From NCBI RefSeq assembly GCF_018449605.1, contig NZ_JAAVUW010000003.1, positions 186,001 through 250,000 of the forward strand: DNA of 64,000 bases, in the 5' to 3' direction. This DNA comes from Luteibacter sp. dw_328 (GTDB lineage Bacteria > Pseudomonadota > Gammaproteobacteria > Xanthomonadales > Rhodanobacteraceae). A program made the translations under genes and the position numbers. The notes under the pieces are model-generated. The model saw only the letters and a list, made by a program, of their open reading frames with translations, did not search any database and had not been told where the DNA came from. Within the stretch, counting starts at the first letter, position 1. The number at the start of each line of letters is the position of its first letter. Of the stretch, positions 8,024 through 17,679 are shown piece after piece.

Positions 8024-8965
8024 ATGTCAGCGACGACTCCGCTCAACGATGAAATGCTCCGCCACCGACTGGATGGCGCACTGGCACAGGTCAACGGCGT
8101 GCTGCTCGGCAAGCCACGCCAGGTCAAGCTGGCCTTCACCTGCCTGATCGCCGGCGGCCACCTTCTCCTCGAAGACGTACCCGGCGTCGGCAAGACCACC
8201 CTGGCGCACGCACTGGCCGCCACGTTCGATCTCGAATTCCAGCGCATCCAGTTCACCAGCGACCTCCTGCCATCGGACATTATCGGGGTCAGCGTCTACG
8301 AGCGCGAGACAGGTCAGTTCCGTTTCCATCCGGGCCCCATCTTTACCAGCCTGTTGCTCGCCGACGAGATCAACCGTGCGACGCCGAAATCGCAGAGTGC
8401 CCTGCTCGAGGCCATGGCCGAGGGACAGACTACCGTGGACGGCGTCACCCACGAATTGCCCAGGCCGTTCTTCGTGGTCGCCACGCAGAACCCGCTCGAC
8501 CTGGCCGGCACCTTTCCCTTGCCGGATTCGCAGCTGGATCGCTTCATGTTGCGCCTGAGCCTGGACTATCCCGACCCCGCGGCCGAACGCGCGCTGCTGA
8601 TCGGCGAAGATCGCCGCGAACTGATGGCTTCGTTGAAGCCACGCCTCGACATCGCGGCGATCAGCCAGTTGCATGCCGCCGCGCAGGCGGTGAAGGTCAG
8701 CAGCGCCCTGCTCGACTACCTCCAGGCGCTGCTCACAGCCAGCCGGAAGCACAATGAGGTTCGCGTCGGTCTTTCGCCGCGTGCCGGACTGGCATTGCTC
8801 GCCGCGTCGCGTGCCTGGGCGATGATCAGCGGACGCGATTACGTTATCCCCGAAGACGTCCAGACGGTATTCGTGCCTACGGCGGCCCATCGCCTGGTCC
8901 CCGGCCGCGGTAGTCACCGAGAGTCGATCGCGCGGGCGATCCTTGCCGAGACCGCGGTGCCCTGA
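8024..8965 (+). CDS. MoxR-family AAA+ ATPase
   Basis: AAA+ chaperone-like ATPase of the MoxR group, usually working with DUF58 and von Willebrand-type partners to mature other proteins. It has 313 residues. Walker A is in DVPGVGKTTLAH (near residue 54), Walker B in LLADEINRAT, and sensor 1 in VVATQNP. The TGA overlaps the ATG of the DUF58 gene by one base. The three-gene order moxR-DUF58-transglutaminase is a recurring operon in Proteobacteria. Its substrate is not known. Confidence 0.95.
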   Translation: MSATTPLNDEMLRHRLDGALAQVNGVLLGKPRQVKLAFTCLIAGGHLLLEDVPGVGKTTLAHALAATFDLEFQRIQFTSDLLPSDIIGVSVYERETGQFRFHPGPIFTSLLLADEINRATPKSQSALLEAMAEGQTTVDGVTHELPRPFFVVATQNPLDLAGTFPLPDSQLDRFMLRLSLDYPDPAAERALLIGEDRRELMASLKPRLDIAAISQLHAAAQAVKVSSALLDYLQALLTASRKHNEVRVGLSPRAGLALLAASRAWAMISGRDYVIPEDVQTVFVPTAAHRLVPGRGSHRESIARAILAETAVP

Positions 8966-9921
8966 TGCCGCCAGCGGGGGAACGGATCGTCGCATGGGCG
9001 GAACGGAGGCTGCCTTCCCTTACCCGGATGCGCAGGCGCGAGCCCCTGCCGATCCAGCTTCATCGCCGCCGTATCTACATCGTGCCGACCGGCTTTGGCG
9101 TGGGCTTCTCCCTGTTGCTGGCCGTGATGCTCATTGGCGCGCTGAACTACGCGAATAACGCCGCCCTCATGCTCACCTGCCTTCTCGGCGCAGCTACCGC
9201 AGGTAGCATGCTGGTGGCCTTTCGCACGCTCAACGGCCTATCCGTCGGAGGATTGCGCGCCGGCACCGCCCGCGCGGGCGAGCTCATCCGCGTCTCGCTC
9301 GACATCGCCGCAAGCCAGCGCGAGCGCATGGCCATCCGGCTCGATGTCGCCGACCGTGAGCACGTGGTGGTAGTGATCCCCGGCGCACCGGCGACCATCG
9401 AGTTCGCGCTGCCCACCGATTTCCGTGGTTGGCTCTCCCTTCCGCGCATGCGGCTGCATACGCGCTGGCCACTCGGCATGTTCCGCGCATGGAGTTGGCT
9501 CAACCCGGATAACCCCGTCCTGGTCTACCCACGTCCCGAGGCGCTCGGGCCGACACCGTTCGAGCCAGAGGGCGATGCCGACCGCGGTCGCCCTCGCGCC
9601 GGCGACGAGTTGGCCTCCCTGCGCGACTACCGTCCCGGCGACCCTCGCCGGCAAATCGCCTGGAAGCTGAGTGCGCGCCACCATGGACTGCTGGTGAAAG
9701 ACCTGGAACAGCCCGCACCGAAGGAAGATTGGCGCCTGGACTGGGACAGCATGCACGGGCTCGATGACGAATCGCGCATTTCCCGCCTCGCCCGCTGGGT
9801 CGACGAAGCCAAGGATTCGGGACGACGCTGGAGCCTGCGCCTGCCGGACGGCTATTTCGATATCGCCCAGGGCGACGAGCATTACCACCGCTGCATGACG
9901 GCACTGGCCTTGCGCCCATGA
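8965..9921 (+). CDS. DUF58 domain protein
   Basis: A 318-residue protein with two hydrophobic segments near residues 38-85 and the C-terminal DUF58 signature LRDYRPGDPRRQIAWKLSAR. DUF58 proteins carry a degenerate von Willebrand A-like fold and sit in moxR operons, where they are thought to be partners of the ATPase. Its start overlaps moxR by one base and its end overlaps the next gene by four, so the three are co-translated. Confidence 0.93.
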   Translation: MPPAGERIVAWAERRLPSLTRMRRREPLPIQLHRRRIYIVPTGFGVGFSLLLAVMLIGALNYANNAALMLTCLLGAATAGSMLVAFRTLNGLSVGGLRAGTARAGELIRVSLDIAASQRERMAIRLDVADREHVVVVIPGAPATIEFALPTDFRGWLSLPRMRLHTRWPLGMFRAWSWLNPDNPVLVYPRPEALGPTPFEPEGDADRGRPRAGDELASLRDYRPGDPRRQIAWKLSARHHGLLVKDLEQPAPKEDWRLDWDSMHGLDDESRISRLARWVDEAKDSGRRWSLRLPDGYFDIAQGDEHYHRCMTALALRP

Positions 9922-11918
9922 CGCGCTTTCGCCTTTCGCTCAGCCGTGCCCCGGTCGACGAGCCTGTCCTCGCGCAACGCCCTTTCGACCTGCTCTGCCT
10001 GACCATGGCCAGCGTGCTCGTGGTGCACGCGCTGCACCTGCCGTGGTGGCTCACCCTCACCCTGGCCCTCGTGCTCACGGCACGCTGGCGCCAGCGCCGC
10101 ACAGGCGGAAGGAACGCGCCGTTCTGGATCAAGCTACCCTTGATCGGCCTGCTGCTTGCCGTCGTTATCTCTTACTACGGCACCCTGTTCGGTCGCGAAC
10201 CAGGCAGCGCCTTCGCCGTCGGCCTGCTCGTGCTGAAGATGCTCGAGAGCGAGCACCGTCGCGATGCACGGGTGGCAATCGCCTTCGCCTGCTTCGGCCT
10301 GATGAGTGCCTTGCTCTTCGACCAGGGTCTCGCCGCCAGCTTCGTCGTCGCCCTCGGCCTGGTGCCAGCCGTCGCCACGTTACGCTCCGTCGAGGAAGTC
10401 GACCCCCAATCGCAGCCTCTACGCCGCCAACTCCTGCCGGTGTTGATCACGCTACTGGCTGCCGTCCCGCTCGCCGCGTTCGCCTTCGTGTTCGTGCCTC
10501 GCCTGAGCTCGCCTTTATGGGGTGCGCCCACGGCCGATAAATCCATCACGGGCCTGTCCGATCGCATGGCACCGGGTGAGATGGCTGAAGTACTCACTGA
10601 CGATACGCCTGCCATGCGCGTGACGTTCGACGGCACGCCGCCGATGAACGAGAGCCGTTATTTTCGCGCGTACACCATGACCAACTTCGATGGTCAGAGC
10701 TGGAGCCCCGACTACGACGGCGGCTCGCGTGCACCCGGCACGCTGGAAGGCGAAGCACGTTTCAACTACGAGATCACCCTCGAACCGACACGCCAGCGGG
10801 TGCTGCCGGTGATGGACATGCCTGTGGAGGCGCCCAGCGATGCAAGGCTGCGTGGCGACCGCACCGCTGAGGCGGACCATCCGGTCGACGAGGTCTATCG
10901 GTATCACGCCTCCGCCACCACCGACTATCGGCTCGACGCGAGCATCGACGACCGGCAACGCCGGCAGGCACTCCGGCTTCCGGACGGTGTAGGGCCCCAT
11001 GCACGCGAACTGGCGGCCGGCTGGGCCAGCCAGTACGGCAACGATCACCTCGCCATCGCCCGAGCCGCCCTCACCATGTTCCACGATGGCGGCTTCCGCT
11101 ACACCCTCGCGCCCGCGCCGCTCGGTCGCGATCGCATCGACGACTTCCTCTTCCAGACCCGCGAGGGGTTTTGCGAGCACTTTTCGTCGACCTTCACCTT
11201 CCTGATGCGGGCTGCCGGTGTACCGGCGCGCGTCGTCACCGGCTACCAGGGCGGTTACTGGAACAAGCTCGGCTCGTATCTTCTGGTCCGTCACGCCGAT
11301 GCGCATGCCTGGTCGGAGGTCTGGCTGGAAGGACGCGGATGGGTACGCTTCGATCCCACCGGCGCGGTACGTCCGGAACGCGTCAGTCTGGGTGCGGCGG
11401 CAGCGGCGGCGGCTGGCAATAGCAGCGAGGGTGGCCTCTTCGACATGGCCTGGCTGCGCAATGCACGCGACCACTGGGACGTGGTCAACCAATGGTGGAA
11501 CCAGGCCGTTAACGGCTTTGATGCGCTTCGTCAGGAAGGCATGCTTCAACCGTTCGGCATTCGCCGGGCGGAGGTTGGCGATCTGGCGGTTATCCTGGCG
11601 GTGGGCTGCGCATTGCTCGTCGCAGCGGCTCTTGGCTGGGCCATGTTCCAGCGACGTGAAGGCGATGCGTTGGACGCGTGGATGCAACGTCTAGAGCGAA
11701 AGCTCGCACGTACAGGCGTGACGCGACGGATAGGTGAAGGTCCCCGACACTTCTTCGCCCGCGCGGCGCGTTCACTGCCCGGTCAACGAAATGCCTTGGA
11801 AAGGTTGAGCCAGCTTTACTTACGGTCACGTTATGCCTTTGACGAACCGCCGCCTGAATCACTCAGCGAATTCAGGCGGCAGGTGAAGGAATTAAAGGTG
11901 CGCCGCGTGGTCAAATAA
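9918..11918 (+). CDS. Membrane transglutaminase-like protein (TgpA family)
   Basis: A 666-residue inner-membrane protein. The N-terminal third has about six hydrophobic segments (DUF3488 region). A periplasmic transglutaminase-like domain follows, with catalytic Cys419 in TREGFCEHFSSTF, His in DAHAWSEVW and Asp in WVRFDPTGA. One more membrane segment lies near residue 560, with a soluble DUF4129-like tail. The Pseudomonas homologue TgpA is essential for viability; its reaction partner is not settled. It is the third gene of the moxR operon. Confidence 0.93.
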   Translation: MTRFRLSLSRAPVDEPVLAQRPFDLLCLTMASVLVVHALHLPWWLTLTLALVLTARWRQRRTGGRNAPFWIKLPLIGLLLAVVISYYGTLFGREPGSAFAVGLLVLKMLESEHRRDARVAIAFACFGLMSALLFDQGLAASFVVALGLVPAVATLRSVEEVDPQSQPLRRQLLPVLITLLAAVPLAAFAFVFVPRLSSPLWGAPTADKSITGLSDRMAPGEMAEVLTDDTPAMRVTFDGTPPMNESRYFRAYTMTNFDGQSWSPDYDGGSRAPGTLEGEARFNYEITLEPTRQRVLPVMDMPVEAPSDARLRGDRTAEADHPVDEVYRYHASATTDYRLDASIDDRQRRQALRLPDGVGPHARELAAGWASQYGNDHLAIARAALTMFHDGGFRYTLAPAPLGRDRIDDFLFQTREGFCEHFSSTFTFLMRAAGVPARVVTGYQGGYWNKLGSYLLVRHADAHAWSEVWLEGRGWVRFDPTGAVRPERVSLGAAAAAAAGNSSEGGLFDMAWLRNARDHWDVVNQWWNQAVNGFDALRQEGMLQPFGIRRAEVGDLAVILAVGCALLVAAALGWAMFQRREGDALDAWMQRLERKLARTGVTRRIGEGPRHFFARAARSLPGQRNALERLSQLYLRSRYAFDEPPPESLSEFRRQVKELKVRRVVK

Positions 11919-11961
11919 GGACATGGCATCGGCCGTGTCCGGTGCCTCTGGGAGATGTGAC

Positions 11962-12561
11962 ATGTCCATGTACAAACCGCTGGTCATCGCCGCCGCGACG
12001 CTGGCCCTTGGCGCATGCGCCACGGTGCCGCAGCCGCTGCAGGGCCAGTTCAACGACGTCTCGACGTCCGGCGCGCAACAGGGCGGTGCCCCGGGCGCGA
12101 AGGTTCGTTGGGGCGGCGAGATCATCAAGACGGAGCCGGGTCCGCAACAGACCTGCTTCTTCGTGCTGTCCGAACCGCTCGACAGTGAAGCTCGCCCGAC
12201 CGCCAGCAAGTCCGACAGCCAGGGCCGCTTCGTGGCCTGCCGCGACGGCTTCTACGATCCGGAAGTCTTCACCCGTGGTCGCGAGATCACGGTGACGGGT
12301 ACGCTGCATGGCGCCGTCTCGCAGAAGGTAGGCGACTTCGACTATGCCTATCCGCGCGTCGAGGCCGACGTGGTTTACCTCTGGCCGAAGCGCGTGGCGT
12401 ACCAGAACTACGGTCCCGGCTTCTACGACCCGTTCTGGGGTCCGGGGTTTGGTCCGGGCTGGGGTGGTTACGGTTACGGTGGTTACGGCCCCTGGGGCGA
12501 CCCGTACTGGTACCGTCCGCGCACGATCATCGTACGCCCGCCTCCGGGCCCGCGTCGCTGA
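11962..12561 (+). CDS. Slp-family outer membrane lipoprotein
   Basis: A 199-residue lipoprotein. The signal peptide ends in the lipobox LGAC (Cys19), followed by TVPQPLQGQF, typical of the Slp (starvation lipoprotein) family. The C-terminal 40 residues are a Gly/Tyr/Trp/Pro-rich tail. The ATG at 11962 was chosen over an upstream in-frame start because it places the signal peptide at the N-terminus. It begins 43 bases after the moxR operon and is followed by a strong terminator, so it may be the last gene of that transcript. Confidence 0.88.
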   Translation: MSMYKPLVIAAATLALGACATVPQPLQGQFNDVSTSGAQQGGAPGAKVRWGGEIIKTEPGPQQTCFFVLSEPLDSEARPTASKSDSQGRFVACRDGFYDPEVFTRGREITVTGTLHGAVSQKVGDFDYAYPRVEADVVYLWPKRVAYQNYGPGFYDPFWGPGFGPGWGGYGYGGYGPWGDPYWYRPRTIIVRPPPGPRR

Positions 12562-12572
12562 TCCAGCAAACG

Positions 12573-12602
12573 AAAAAGCCGGCTCGCGCCGGCTTTTTTT
12601 TC
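12573..12602 (+). terminator. Rho-independent terminator after the Slp gene
   Basis: Perfect stem AGCCGGC/GCCGGCT with loop TCGC, followed by eight T. It lies 12 bases after the lipoprotein stop. Confidence 0.92.
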
Positions 12603-12708
12603 GGTTCTGAGCAGCGAGGGTGGGCACCGAAGGCTCTGCGCCTCACCCCCCACGCAAGCGGCGGCGCGAGCCGCTAAACACACGCACTCGCAAAGCGAGT
12701 GAACCGAT

Positions 12709-13053
12709 TCAGCCCGGGGGCCAGTGCATCTGGCGGCCGGCGAGCAGGTGGACATGGATGTGGAACACTGTCTGTCCGCCGTGCGTATTCGTGTTGATCA
12801 CCGTGCGGTAGCCGTCCTTCGCAAGACCCTGCGCCCTGGCGAACGAAGCTGCAGCGAGTAGCAGTTTGCCCAGCAGTTCGGCATCGCCCGGCACGGCGTC
12901 GTCGAGCGTCGCGATGGCCCGCTTGGGAATGAACAACACGTGCACCGGCGCCTGCGGATTGAGGTCGCGGAAGGCGAGCACGTCGTCGTCTTCATAGACG
13001 ATATCAGCCGGAATTTCCCGGCGGACGATCTTCGCGAAGATGGTGTCGGTCAT
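12709..13053 (-). CDS. hinT: HIT-family nucleotide hydrolase (HinT-like)
   Basis: Purine nucleoside phosphoramidase type of histidine-triad protein. It has 114 residues with the triad HIHVHLL near residues 96-102 and the N-terminal signature IFAKIVRREIPAD. Length and motifs match bacterial HinT. It lies 17 bases after recR in the same direction, so it is probably the last gene of the dnaX-ybaB-recR unit. Confidence 0.92.
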   Translation of the reverse strand: MTDTIFAKIVRREIPADIVYEDDDVLAFRDLNPQAPVHVLFIPKRAIATLDDAVPGDAELLGKLLLAAASFARAQGLAKDGYRTVINTNTHGGQTVFHIHVHLLAGRQMHWPPG

Positions 13054-13070
13054 GGTGATTCCTTGAAGGG

Positions 13071-13673
13071 TCAGCCGACCGACTGCCGGCTGCCGAAAGC
13101 ATGGGCGAGCGTGCCGCGGTCGACGAATTCGAGTTCGCCGCCCAGGGGCACACCATGAGCGAGACGGGTAGCGCGAATGCCGGCGGCCTTCGCCAGCTGA
13201 CCGATGTAATGCGCCGTTGCTTCGCCTTCGACCGTCGGGTTGGTGGCGATGATCATCTCGGCGACATCACCCTCACCCAGTCGCTCGACGAGCAGGGGCA
13301 AACCGAGCTCGTCCGGTCCCAGGCCATCCAGCGGCGAGAGGCGCCCGAGCAGCACGAAATACTGGCCGCGATAACCCGTCGCCCCTTCGATGGCAGCGAG
13401 ATCGGAGGGCGATTCCACGATGCAAAGCACCTGCGCGTCACGACTCGAGCTGGCGCAGAGCGAACACACCGGCGTCTCGCTGAAGTTGCGGCAGCGCGTG
13501 CAATTGCCCACGTCGCGCATTGCCGACTCCAGGGCAGCAGCCAGACGCAAGCCGCCCTGCCGCTCGCGTTCGAGCAGCTGGAAGGCCATGCGCTGGGCGC
13601 TCTTCGCACCGACACCCGGCAGGCAACGCAAGGCATCGATCAGTTCGCCGAGAAGGCGGGAGCCGTTAGTCAT
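13071..13673 (-). CDS. recR: Recombination mediator RecR
   Basis: DNA gap-repair protein that loads RecA with RecF and RecO. It has 200 residues: an N-terminal helix-hairpin-helix in [17 protein letters not shown], a four-Cys zinc site (CTRCRNF and CSLC), and a Toprim domain beginning at [14 protein letters not shown]. The usual dnaX-ybaB-recR order is kept, with 19 bases between recR and ybaB. Confidence 0.97.
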   Translation of the reverse strand: MTNGSRLLGELIDALRCLPGVGAKSAQRMAFQLLERERQGGLRLAAALESAMRDVGNCTRCRNFSETPVCSLCASSSRDAQVLCIVESPSDLAAIEGATGYRGQYFVLLGRLSPLDGLGPDELGLPLLVERLGEGDVAEMIIATNPTVEGEATAHYIGQLAKAAGIRATRLAHGVPLGGELEFVDRGTLAHAFGSRQSVG

Positions 13674-13692
13674 CGTGTGGCGTGACCGCTCG

Positions 13693-14016
13693 TCAGAACG
13701 GCATCTTGAAGCCGGCGGGCAAGTTCAGCCCGGCGGTGACGCCACCCAGCCGCGAGCGGCTGATTTCGGCGATCTTGTTCACGGCATCGTTAACGGCTGC
13801 GGCGACCAGATCCTCGGCCATCTCCGGATCGTCCGCAAAAGCCTGGCGATCGATGTGCACCGAGCGCACTTCGTGGCCGCCCGACATGGTCACGGAGACC
13901 AGACCACCACCGGCGGTACCGGTGACTTCCGTCTTGGCGAGTTCATCCTGCGCACGCTTCATGTCTTCCTGCATGCGCTGGGCTTGCTGCATCAGCTGAC
14001 CAATTTGACCTTTCAC
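13693..14016 (-). CDS. YbaB/EbfC nucleoid-associated protein
   Basis: Small DNA-binding protein of 107 residues starting [18 protein letters not shown], with a helical N-terminus and a Gly-rich central hairpin. The start is GTG and its first four bases overlap the dnaX stop (GTGA), which implies coupling. Position between dnaX and recR confirms the family. Confidence 0.95.
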   Translation of the reverse strand: MKGQIGQLMQQAQRMQEDMKRAQDELAKTEVTGTAGGGLVSVTMSGGHEVRSVHIDRQAFADDPEMAEDLVAAAVNDAVNKIAEISRSRLGGVTAGLNLPAGFKMPF

Positions 14017-15752
14017 GTTCCTGGCTCCACGGGTTTGATCGATTGCGGAATGACGCGCGCGTCGAATTCGCGCTTGAGCGTCTGTACGAAGGGGTCGGTC
14101 TCCATCGAGGCGACCGCGTTGGCCTGTGCGTCGACCTGCGCCTGGGCCCGGCGTTCCGCCGGGGTACCCAGATTGCCGTGATCGGCAATGAAGCGGATGC
14201 GAATGCGTCGGCCGAGCGCCTGGGACACCTTTTCTTCCATCTGACTGGTGAGCGGCTCCACGGCCAGATGCATGTGCGAAGGCAGTAGCGCCAGCACCAT
14301 GCCTTCACCGTCGAGCTCACGCAGCGACGAGTTCTGGGCCAGCTGACCGATCGGACCGCGCAGGTTCGCGCGCTCGATCACCTCGTGCCAGTCGGGCATA
14401 CCATTGGCGCCGAGGGCCAGCGGGCCCTGTGGCGCGACGGGTGCCAGTGCCGGCGCCGGCGCCGCTACGGGCGGAGCCGCGCGGGGCGCAACGGGTGCAG
14501 GTGCGGAAGGACGCGCGGCAGCCGGCGCGGATGCGGGTGCAGACGAGACAGGCGCCGGAGCGCGCTGCGGGGCAGCGGCGGCGGGCGCCGGTGCTGATGC
14601 TGGAGCACGCGGCGCGGTGGCCGTCGCCGGCGCGGCCACGCGTGGCGCCGAAGGCGCAGCGCCCTGCCCGGCTTCCGCCGGACGGAAAGCGAACATGCGC
14701 AGCAGCGCCATCTCGAAGCCGATCCGCGCATCGGGCGCCAAGGGAAGTTCCCGGCGGCCGGTGGTGGCGATCTGGTAGTAGAGCTGGACGTCTTCGGGCG
14801 CGAGACGGTTGGCGATGTCGGCAAGGCCGGCGTCCCCCTCTTCTTCGCGATAACCCGGCACCAGCTGGATCAGCTGAATGCGATGCAGCACCGTGGCGAG
14901 ATCGTCGAGGACGCCGGCGAAATCCGGCGAGTACGACGCGATACGGTCGGCCTCGCCCATCAGCGCGGCGCCGTCACCGGCGGCGAGCGCCTCGACCACG
15001 CCGAGCACTTGCCCGCGCTCGACGCTGCCGAGCATGGCGCGTACGTCGCTGGCGCGCACGGAGCCGCCACCGTAGGCAATGGCCTGGTCGAGCAACGACA
15101 GTCCGTCGCGCATCGAGCCATCTGCGCCATGGGCGAGCTCACCGATAGCCTCGCCTTCGTATTCGATGCCTTCGGCCGCGAGGATGTGACGCATCTGTCC
15201 GGAAATCTGCTCCGGCAACAGGCGCTTGAGGTTGAACTTGAGGCAGCGCGACAGGACCGTCACCGGCAACTTCTGCGGGTCGGTCGTGGCGAGCAGGAAC
15301 TTCACATGCGGCGGCGGCTCTTCCAGGGTCTTCAGCAGCGCATTGAACGCCGGCTTGGAGAGCATGTGCACCTCATCGACCAGGTAGACCTTGAAGCGCC
15401 CGCGCGACGGCGCGTACTGGGCGTTCTCGATCACCTCGCGGACATCGTCCACACCGGTATTGCTGGCCGCATCGATTTCGAGCAGGTCGACGAAACGACC
15501 GGCATCCACCGCCGTGCAGACCGAGCACTCACCGCAGGGATCGGCCGATTCGCCCCGCTCGCAGTTCAGCGACTTGGCGAAGATGCGGGCGATCGTCGTC
15601 TTGCCGACGCCGCGGGTACCGGTGAAGAGATAGGCGTGATGCATGCGCCCGGAGTCGAGCGCGTTGGTGAGCGCGCGGACCACGTGCTCCTGGCCCACCA
15701 GTTCGGCGAACTTGCGCGGGCGCCACTTGCGTGCGAGGACCTGATAGGACAT
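14013..15752 (-). CDS. dnaX: DNA polymerase III subunits gamma/tau
   Basis: AAA+ clamp-loader subunit, 579 residues. Start ATG at 15752 (MSYQVLARKWRPRKF), the family N-terminus; the frame is open further upstream but without homology. Walker A GTRGVGKTT, a four-Cys zinc module (residues spaced around CGECSVC), and Walker B/sensor in YLVDEVHML. A long Ala/Pro-rich linker (about residues 365-460) separates the ATPase part from the tau C-terminal domain. I saw no A-rich slippery site, so a separate gamma product is not supported here. Confidence 0.96.
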   Translation of the reverse strand: MSYQVLARKWRPRKFAELVGQEHVVRALTNALDSGRMHHAYLFTGTRGVGKTTIARIFAKSLNCERGESADPCGECSVCTAVDAGRFVDLLEIDAASNTGVDDVREVIENAQYAPSRGRFKVYLVDEVHMLSKPAFNALLKTLEEPPPHVKFLLATTDPQKLPVTVLSRCLKFNLKRLLPEQISGQMRHILAAEGIEYEGEAIGELAHGADGSMRDGLSLLDQAIAYGGGSVRASDVRAMLGSVERGQVLGVVEALAAGDGAALMGEADRIASYSPDFAGVLDDLATVLHRIQLIQLVPGYREEEGDAGLADIANRLAPEDVQLYYQIATTGRRELPLAPDARIGFEMALLRMFAFRPAEAGQGAAPSAPRVAAPATATAPRAPASAPAPAAAAPQRAPAPVSSAPASAPAAARPSAPAPVAPRAAPPVAAPAPALAPVAPQGPLALGANGMPDWHEVIERANLRGPIGQLAQNSSLRELDGEGMVLALLPSHMHLAVEPLTSQMEEKVSQALGRRIRIRFIADHGNLGTPAERRAQAQVDAQANAVASMETDPFVQTLKREFDARVIPQSIKPVEPGT

Positions 15753-15841
15753 GCGTATTACCTTGGGACGACGGTGGATTGTGCCAAGGACCCGGGACGG
15801 GTGAAAGCGCGGCCCGAAAAGCGCGGCCCTCAAAAGGCGAT

Positions 15842-15945
15842 GACCCTGCCAGCCACACCCCGGCACCCGAGTCGTCCGCTACCGTTGCTTCCTTCCGGAC
15901 CTGGCGGAGTTTACGGACTATCGTCGCGGGGGGACCGACAGGGTC
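15842..15945 (-). ncRNA. ffs: 4.5S RNA of the signal recognition particle
   Basis: The universally conserved SRP core, read on the minus strand as CAGGTCCGGAAGGAAGCA, is at about 15880-15900. The ends GACCCTG and CAGGGTC pair to close a hairpin of about 104 nt, the size of the bacterial small SRP RNA. It lies about 20 bases after tRNA-Ser on the same strand. The exact ends are estimated from the pairing. Confidence 0.92.
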
Positions 15946-15965
15946 ACCATAAAGACGTTTGAAAC

Positions 15966-16056
15966 TGGCGGAGAGAGAGGGATTCGAACCCTCGATACGT
16001 TATTAGCGTATACACACTTTCCAGGCGTGCTCCTTCAACCACTCGGACACCTCTCC
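15966..16056 (-). tRNA. tRNA-Ser (GGA)
   Basis: A 91-nt class II tRNA with the 7-bp acceptor stem GGAGAGG, a long variable arm, anticodon loop CTGGAAA (anticodon GGA), T-arm GGGATTCGAACCC on the complement, and encoded CCA. It is directly upstream of ffs on the same strand. Confidence 0.95.
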
Positions 16057-16152
16057 ACTTGTACATCCTCTTTCCCGGCTTCCTGTCCGGCAAAGAAGCG
16101 GAAGGATAACTTCAGCGGTGCGGCGAGACAAGGGTGGAACAGAGAAATGGCA

Positions 16153-16911
16153 TCAGCCCGCCGTCGGTCGGGGCGGCTGTGGCTCCGGAAGGGCCACCCG
16201 TTCGCCCGGACGAACGATCCGGTACCCGTGTGAGACCAGGGTTTCGCCCTCCTCGACGCTCCCGTAGTGATACAGCGCCAGGCGAGCGCGAACCTCGTCC
16301 GGGTACTCCCGCGCCAGGTCGTCCACCCCGGTGTGCGACGGATTGCCGACGACGCCGCAGTCATGGGCGATGAGCTCGCCATGCGCGCCGTGAAGGGCCA
16401 GCGCCTCGGGAACGGGGCGGGTATCGCCGGTGTAGACGAAGCTACCGCGCAGGGCGAGGCCGTACGAGGTGCCCTGCACGTGGTGGCGCGTGGGGAACAC
16501 GTCGAACCACTCGCCTTCGTGCCAGAACCCGCGGGTGCATGGAATCAGGTGAAAAGCCTCCCAGTAGTTCACGCCGCCCTCGGCCAGCGCACCCGGGTAG
16601 TCAGCCACCCTGCCCTGCAGCCACGGCAGGAGCGCCGCATGCAGGTATACCCGCGTGCGACCACGCAAGGCTTCGTCAAACCAGAGACGGAAGAACAATC
16701 GCTCCATGCCCGCGACGTGGTCCATGTGAACGTGGGTCACGTAGAGAGCCGGCGGCGGCGCACCGTAGGCGGCCACGTAGCGATCCAGGGTGTCCGGTCC
16801 GCAGTCCACCAGGAGCAGCGGCCGGTCGTCACGCTCGACCACCACGGCGGATGATCCGAGCTCCACGGCATGCGCGGCGCCAGTTCCAAGGAAGTGCAGG
16901 TTCCAGCTCAC
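16153..16911 (-). CDS. Metallo-beta-lactamase fold hydrolase
   Basis: A 252-residue protein with the zinc motif THVHMDHVAG near residues 59-68, a later HHVQGTSYG histidine and GDTRPVP. The N-terminus LHFLGTGAAHAVELGSS resembles the RNase Z/phosphoribosyl phosphodiesterase side of the superfamily. The substrate is unknown. Its ATG overlaps the stop of kdkA by four bases (ATGA), so it is co-translated with the Kdo kinase. Confidence 0.85.
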   Translation of the reverse strand: MSWNLHFLGTGAAHAVELGSSAVVVERDDRPLLLVDCGPDTLDRYVAAYGAPPPALYVTHVHMDHVAGMERLFFRLWFDEALRGRTRVYLHAALLPWLQGRVADYPGALAEGGVNYWEAFHLIPCTRGFWHEGEWFDVFPTRHHVQGTSYGLALRGSFVYTGDTRPVPEALALHGAHGELIAHDCGVVGNPSHTGVDDLAREYPDEVRARLALYHYGSVEEGETLVSHGYRIVRPGERVALPEPQPPRPTAG

Positions 16912-17636
16912 CCTTTCAGACTCCGCTCGTAATGGTCGATCAGGGCCGGCCAGAGCTCGGCGTCGAAGGTGTCGCCGCCGGCATCGCGGGCGCCGACCTT
17001 GATGAGGGAGCGTTTCAGGCGGGCCAGGTTCGCACGCCGCCAGTGCGCCGATGGCCGACGCAAACGGCCGCGATCGAAGTCGATGAGGTAAAGGCCTTGC
17101 GGATTGACCAGGATGTTGTGGGCATTGAGGTCCGCATGCCAGGCACCTTCGCGATGGAAGCGGGCGATCAGCTCACCCACCTTCCCTGCGAGGGTCGCGT
17201 TGAAAGCACCATCGTTCAGGCGCTCCGCCAGCGTGGCCGCTTCCGGTATGCGCAGGGTGATCAGATCGGCCGAGTAACGCAGCCAGTAACGCACGTAGCG
17301 CGACGCCAGCGGCGGCGACACCGGCAGGCCGCGGCGCTCCAGCTCGGCCAGCAGCCTGAATTCACGTACGCTGCGGGTGCGACGCCACCCCGTGAACAGA
17401 TAGCGGTCTCCGAAGATTCGCGCCACCATGCCGCCTCGGCGGTAATGGCGAAGCACGGCTTCGCCGGCCGGCGTTTCGATCACGGCAACGCCTCCGCGAC
17501 CGCCGGCCTGCGAGCGCAGGGCATCGCGCTCGCTCCAGTGGGCGGGCGAGAACCAGAGGCTATCGACTTGAGGTGTACGGGCCGCGTCGAACAGAATCGT
17601 GCCGCCCGCCGCCTCCGCTACGCGTTGTTCAGTCAT
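16908..17636 (-). CDS. kdkA: 3-deoxy-D-manno-octulosonic acid (Kdo) kinase
   Basis: Phosphorylates Kdo in the inner core of LPS, as in Haemophilus, Vibrio and Xanthomonadales whose lipid A carries a single phosphorylated Kdo. It has 242 residues from the ATG at 17636 (MTEQRVAEAAGG). The kinase-like catalytic loop is HADLNAHNILV and the metal motif is LIDFDRG. It is divergent from a family 9 glycosyltransferase, consistent with an LPS core locus. The start is well supported because upstream codons lack similarity. Confidence 0.93.
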   Translation of the reverse strand: MTEQRVAEAAGGTILFDAARTPQVDSLWFSPAHWSERDALRSQAGGRGGVAVIETPAGEAVLRHYRRGGMVARIFGDRYLFTGWRRTRSVREFRLLAELERRGLPVSPPLASRYVRYWLRYSADLITLRIPEAATLAERLNDGAFNATLAGKVGELIARFHREGAWHADLNAHNILVNPQGLYLIDFDRGRLRRPSAHWRRANLARLKRSLIKVGARDAGGDTFDAELWPALIDHYERSLKG

Positions 17637-17679
17637 TTTCGGGCCGCCCTCCGGCGGCCTCCTATCCGGTGATCCGATC

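Noticed and set aside
14013..15752. Programmed frameshift in dnaX producing gamma
   Set aside because: No A-rich slippery sequence with downstream stem was found; the full-length tau reading is continuous.
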